Below, piece by piece: positions 4,526 through 6,223 of a stretch of 6,223 bases of DNA. The position numbers and the translations under genes are program-made. The notes beneath the pieces were generated by a model. The model searched no databases and was not told the origin of the DNA. It worked only from the letters and a program-made list of their open reading frames with translations. Position 1 is the stretch's first letter, and the number at the start of each line of letters is the position of its first letter. The stretch lies in NCBI GenBank assembly GCA_955652845.1, contig CATPBY010000374.1:1-6223 (forward strand), read 5' to 3'. This DNA is from an uncultured Terriglobales bacterium. Its GTDB lineage: Bacteria > Acidobacteriota > Terriglobia > Terriglobales > Acidobacteriaceae.

Positions 4526-5140
4526 CTATCCCTTCCAGCGGTAGGCGTCGGATTGCGGCAAGCCAATATGGGCCAGTACGCGGTAAGCGAATTCGCGCGC
4601 CATGGCATCCAAGCTCGTCGGCCGGAAGTAGAAGGCCGGGATGAGGGGAAAGATCGTAGCGCCGGCGTCGGCGGCCCGGTACATGTTTCGAATATGGATT
4701 TTATTGAGGGGCGTTTCGCGGACGCAAAGCAGGAGCGGTCGTTTTTCTTTGAGGCAGACATCGGCAGCTCGCTCAATGAGCTGCGCGGCAATGCCGTTGG
4801 CGATGCGGGCCAGAGTTCCCATGCTGCAGGGCATGACCACCATGGCGTCCGTGGGATAAGAGCCGCTGGCAATGTTGGCTCCGATATCGGCATTCGCCTG
4901 CTGATGAATTTTGGCAGCGGCCTTCGTCGAATCCCGGCCGAGGATCTGTCGGACAAGATTGCTGCGGCCGCGCAGGCCGAGCTCCTCGGCGATAACGCGC
5001 AGAGCGCTGTCAGAGGCGATGAAATTAACGGTTTCGACGCGCCGGTCGCGTTCGACCGCCTGCAGAAAATGGCGGAGGAATAAGACTCCGCTGGCGCCGG
5101 TTGCGCCTACTGTGAGGTTCTGCGGAGGGTGATTGGGCAA
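4526..5140 (-). CDS. ubiX: Flavin prenyltransferase UbiX
   Basis: UbiX joins a dimethylallyl group from dimethylallyl (mono)phosphate to reduced FMN, making the prenylated FMN cofactor of UbiD-family decarboxylases. These act in ubiquinone/menaquinone-type or aromatic acid pathways. The 204-residue protein has the Rossmann-like flavoprotein pattern. The FMN loop VGATGASG is at 11-18, and the strand NFIASDSA at 39-46. IASGSYPTDAMVVMPCSMGT (90-109) is followed by LARIANGIA. RPLLLCVRETPLNKIHIRNM (134-153) covers the conserved basic/acidic active-site region, and IPAFYFRP (167-174) contains the conserved Tyr. Length is close to the family norm. The start is TTG at 5140, chosen because AGGAG (5147-5151) lies six bases upstream and the FMN loop begins ten codons in. 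No ubiD lies beside it, so its partner must be elsewhere. Cytosolic. Divergent from the ChaN-like gene. Confidence 0.93.
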   Translation of the reverse strand: MPNHPPQNLTVGATGASGVLFLRHFLQAVERDRRVETVNFIASDSALRVIAEELGLRGRSNLVRQILGRDSTKAAAKIHQQANADIGANIASGSYPTDAMVVMPCSMGTLARIANGIAAQLIERAADVCLKEKRPLLLCVRETPLNKIHIRNMYRAADAGATIFPLIPAFYFRPTSLDAMAREFAYRVLAHIGLPQSDAYRWKG

Positions 5141-5264
5141 TTCAAGCTCCTGGAGCAGAGGACAGAGCTCTGAGCATAGGGATGCCCGCGAGGCGAAGTC
5201 AAGGATTCGTCGCTAAACGCCGGGGCATGGAGACATTGCGCCGGCAAACGAATAACGACGAACC

Positions 5265-5278
5265 ATCAACGATCAACG
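5265..5278. repeat. Short tandem duplication ATCAACG x2
   Basis: The 7-mer ATCAACG occurs twice back to back, ten bases before the start codon of the ChaN-like gene, in the place where a ribosome site would normally be. It may simply be slippage. No Shine-Dalgarno is visible there. Confidence 0.5.
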
Positions 5279-5287
5279 ACAGAAATT

Positions 5288-6223
5288 ATGGCCACCACCA
5301 CCAGCTTGCGTTTGCGGCGAACTGAAGCGCAGCTCCATGCGCTGGCCGGTGTGGAACGTGAAATCCGCGTCAGTGAGCCCAATGGCCGCCGCAAGTATCT
5401 TCAGGATTTTAGCCGGGCCTTCCGCTCCTACGATTCTGTCATCAATCTTCTCGAACTGAAGCGCATGGTCAACGCGGCTGACATTGTTCTGATAGCTGAC
5501 TATCATGCGCTGCCTGCGGCGCAGCACTTTGCCGCCAGTTTATTCGAAGAACGGGCGCAACCCGGAGATCGCCCTGTCGTCCTGGGAATAGAAACTATCT
5601 TTTCCCGCGATCAGCACATTCTCGAGGAATGGTGGCGCCGGGAAATTGACGAAGAAGAGCTCCGCCAGCGCATTCGCTTTGACCTGGAGTGGGGCTATGA
5701 CTGGGAGCCCTTCTACGCGCTGCTGGTGACGGCGCGCGAACATGCCGAGGCGATCTATGGCTTGGACTGCATGCCGCGCGAGGATCTGCGGAAAATCGGA
5801 GCGCGCGACCGGCATGCGGCACACAAGCTCGCGGAGATTCGCCAACGCCATCCTGATGCTGTCATCATGGTTCTATTCGGCGAATCGCACCTCGCGCCCG
5901 GGCATCTGCCGCGGCTGCTGCAGGAATCGTTGCCCGCTGAGCGCAAGCTCACGGTATTGCAAAATGTGGATGCGCTGTACTGGCATGCGGCCGGAGAGAA
6001 GCAGGAACATGTGCAGGCTGTCCGGGTGAGCGATGATGTGGTGTGCGCGTTCAATTCAACCCCGGTGGAGAAATACGAGAACTACCGGCTGCATCTCAGC
6101 CGCTGGGGGCGCACTGAGGAAGAAGGACCGGATCACACTCCCACGATTTACAACTTGATTGATAGCCTGCTGCGATTTTTGGACATCAATCGTTATTCCT
6201 CTCACAACGGCACCCAACCTAAA
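5288..6223 (+). CDS. ChaN/Tiki-superfamily (heme-binding-uptake-like) protein, 3'-truncated by the window edge
   Basis: An open frame of 312 codons from ATG at 5288, with no stop before the window ends. It matches the ChaN-like domain pattern of the TIKI/TraB/EreA superfamily. ADIVLIADYHALPAAQHFAA (64-83) corresponds to the family's G-E-x-H motif, with H73 kept. PVVLGIETIFSRDQHILEEW (96-115) has the conserved Glu (E102). EWGYDWEPFYALLVTAREH (134-152) corresponds to the W-x-x-Y segment. VIMVLFGESHLAPGHLP (192-208) has the second conserved His (H201). ChaN itself is an outer-membrane heme-binding lipoprotein. This protein has no signal peptide or lipobox; its N-terminus is charged (MATTTSLRLRRTEAQL), so it appears cytosolic and its role may differ. 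Heme binding or hydrolase/protease activity are both possible. The start has no clear Shine-Dalgarno. The C-terminal ~40 visible residues may be near the natural end. Confidence 0.8.
   Translation, partial: MATTTSLRLRRTEAQLHALAGVEREIRVSEPNGRRKYLQDFSRAFRSYDSVINLLELKRMVNAADIVLIADYHALPAAQHFAASLFEERAQPGDRPVVLGIETIFSRDQHILEEWWRREIDEEELRQRIRFDLEWGYDWEPFYALLVTAREHAEAIYGLDCMPREDLRKIGARDRHAAHKLAEIRQRHPDAVIMVLFGESHLAPGHLPRLLQESLPAERKLTVLQNVDALYWHAAGEKQEHVQAVRVSDDVVCAFNSTPVEKYENYRLHLSRWGRTEEEGPDHTPTIYNLIDSLLRFLDINRYSSHNGTQPK

Noticed and set aside
4553..5083. Plus-strand 176-codon frame opposite ubiX
   Set aside because: It is antisense to a well-conserved UbiX protein; its length follows from GC-rich codon use.
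1..6223. tRNA genes, CRISPR arrays, transposases or toxin-antitoxin pairs
   Set aside because: Looked for on both strands; no cloverleaf, regularly spaced repeat or recognisable mobile-element protein was seen.

Overview
The window looks like a chromosomal stretch from a moderately GC-rich, free-living Gram-negative bacterium. Acidobacteriota is my best guess. That is inference from the overall look of the proteins and from a dispersed-repeat-like block near 2830-2930, and no rRNA or other marker gene is present to confirm it. There is no tRNA, rRNA, CRISPR array, transposase or phage gene.

Layout from left to right. A conserved hypothetical protein (2-865, +) enters from outside the window and converges on a DNA ligase D (892-2742, -) that has the phosphoesterase and ligase domains but no polymerase domain. 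A roughly 300 bp gap with inverted and direct repeats follows. Next is a small antibiotic-biosynthesis-monooxygenase (ABM) fold protein (3047-3370, -), transcribed divergently from a Nudix hydrolase (3617-4051, +). After the Nudix gene comes a 474 bp stretch with no conventional gene. The flavin prenyltransferase ubiX (4526-5140, -, TTG start) is next, divergent from a ChaN/Tiki-superfamily protein (5288 to the window end, +) that is cut off at the right edge.

The conventional genes are mostly single-gene units with divergent or convergent neighbours, and I see no shared pathway. LigD is a non-homologous end-joining enzyme, but no Ku gene is in view. UbiX makes prenylated FMN for UbiD-type decarboxylases, but no ubiD is in view.

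The most interesting part is the minus strand between the Nudix gene and ubiX. It carries what reads as a complete independent transcription unit. There is a sigma70-like promoter (4318-4345) and an exceptionally strong Shine-Dalgarno element. This drives an 18-codon ORF (4231-4287; MTSSECSGSTRPGEVAET) whose stop codon lies in a perfect hairpin. About 140 nt of potentially structured RNA follow, including a segment complementary to the Shine-Dalgarno. A GC-rich hairpin with a T-rich tail (4050-4087) ends the unit and abuts the Nudix stop codon. Because it terminates against a convergent gene, it does not look like the leader of a downstream gene. A stand-alone small RNA and/or micropeptide gene is the simplest reading. 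I cannot assign it to a named family.
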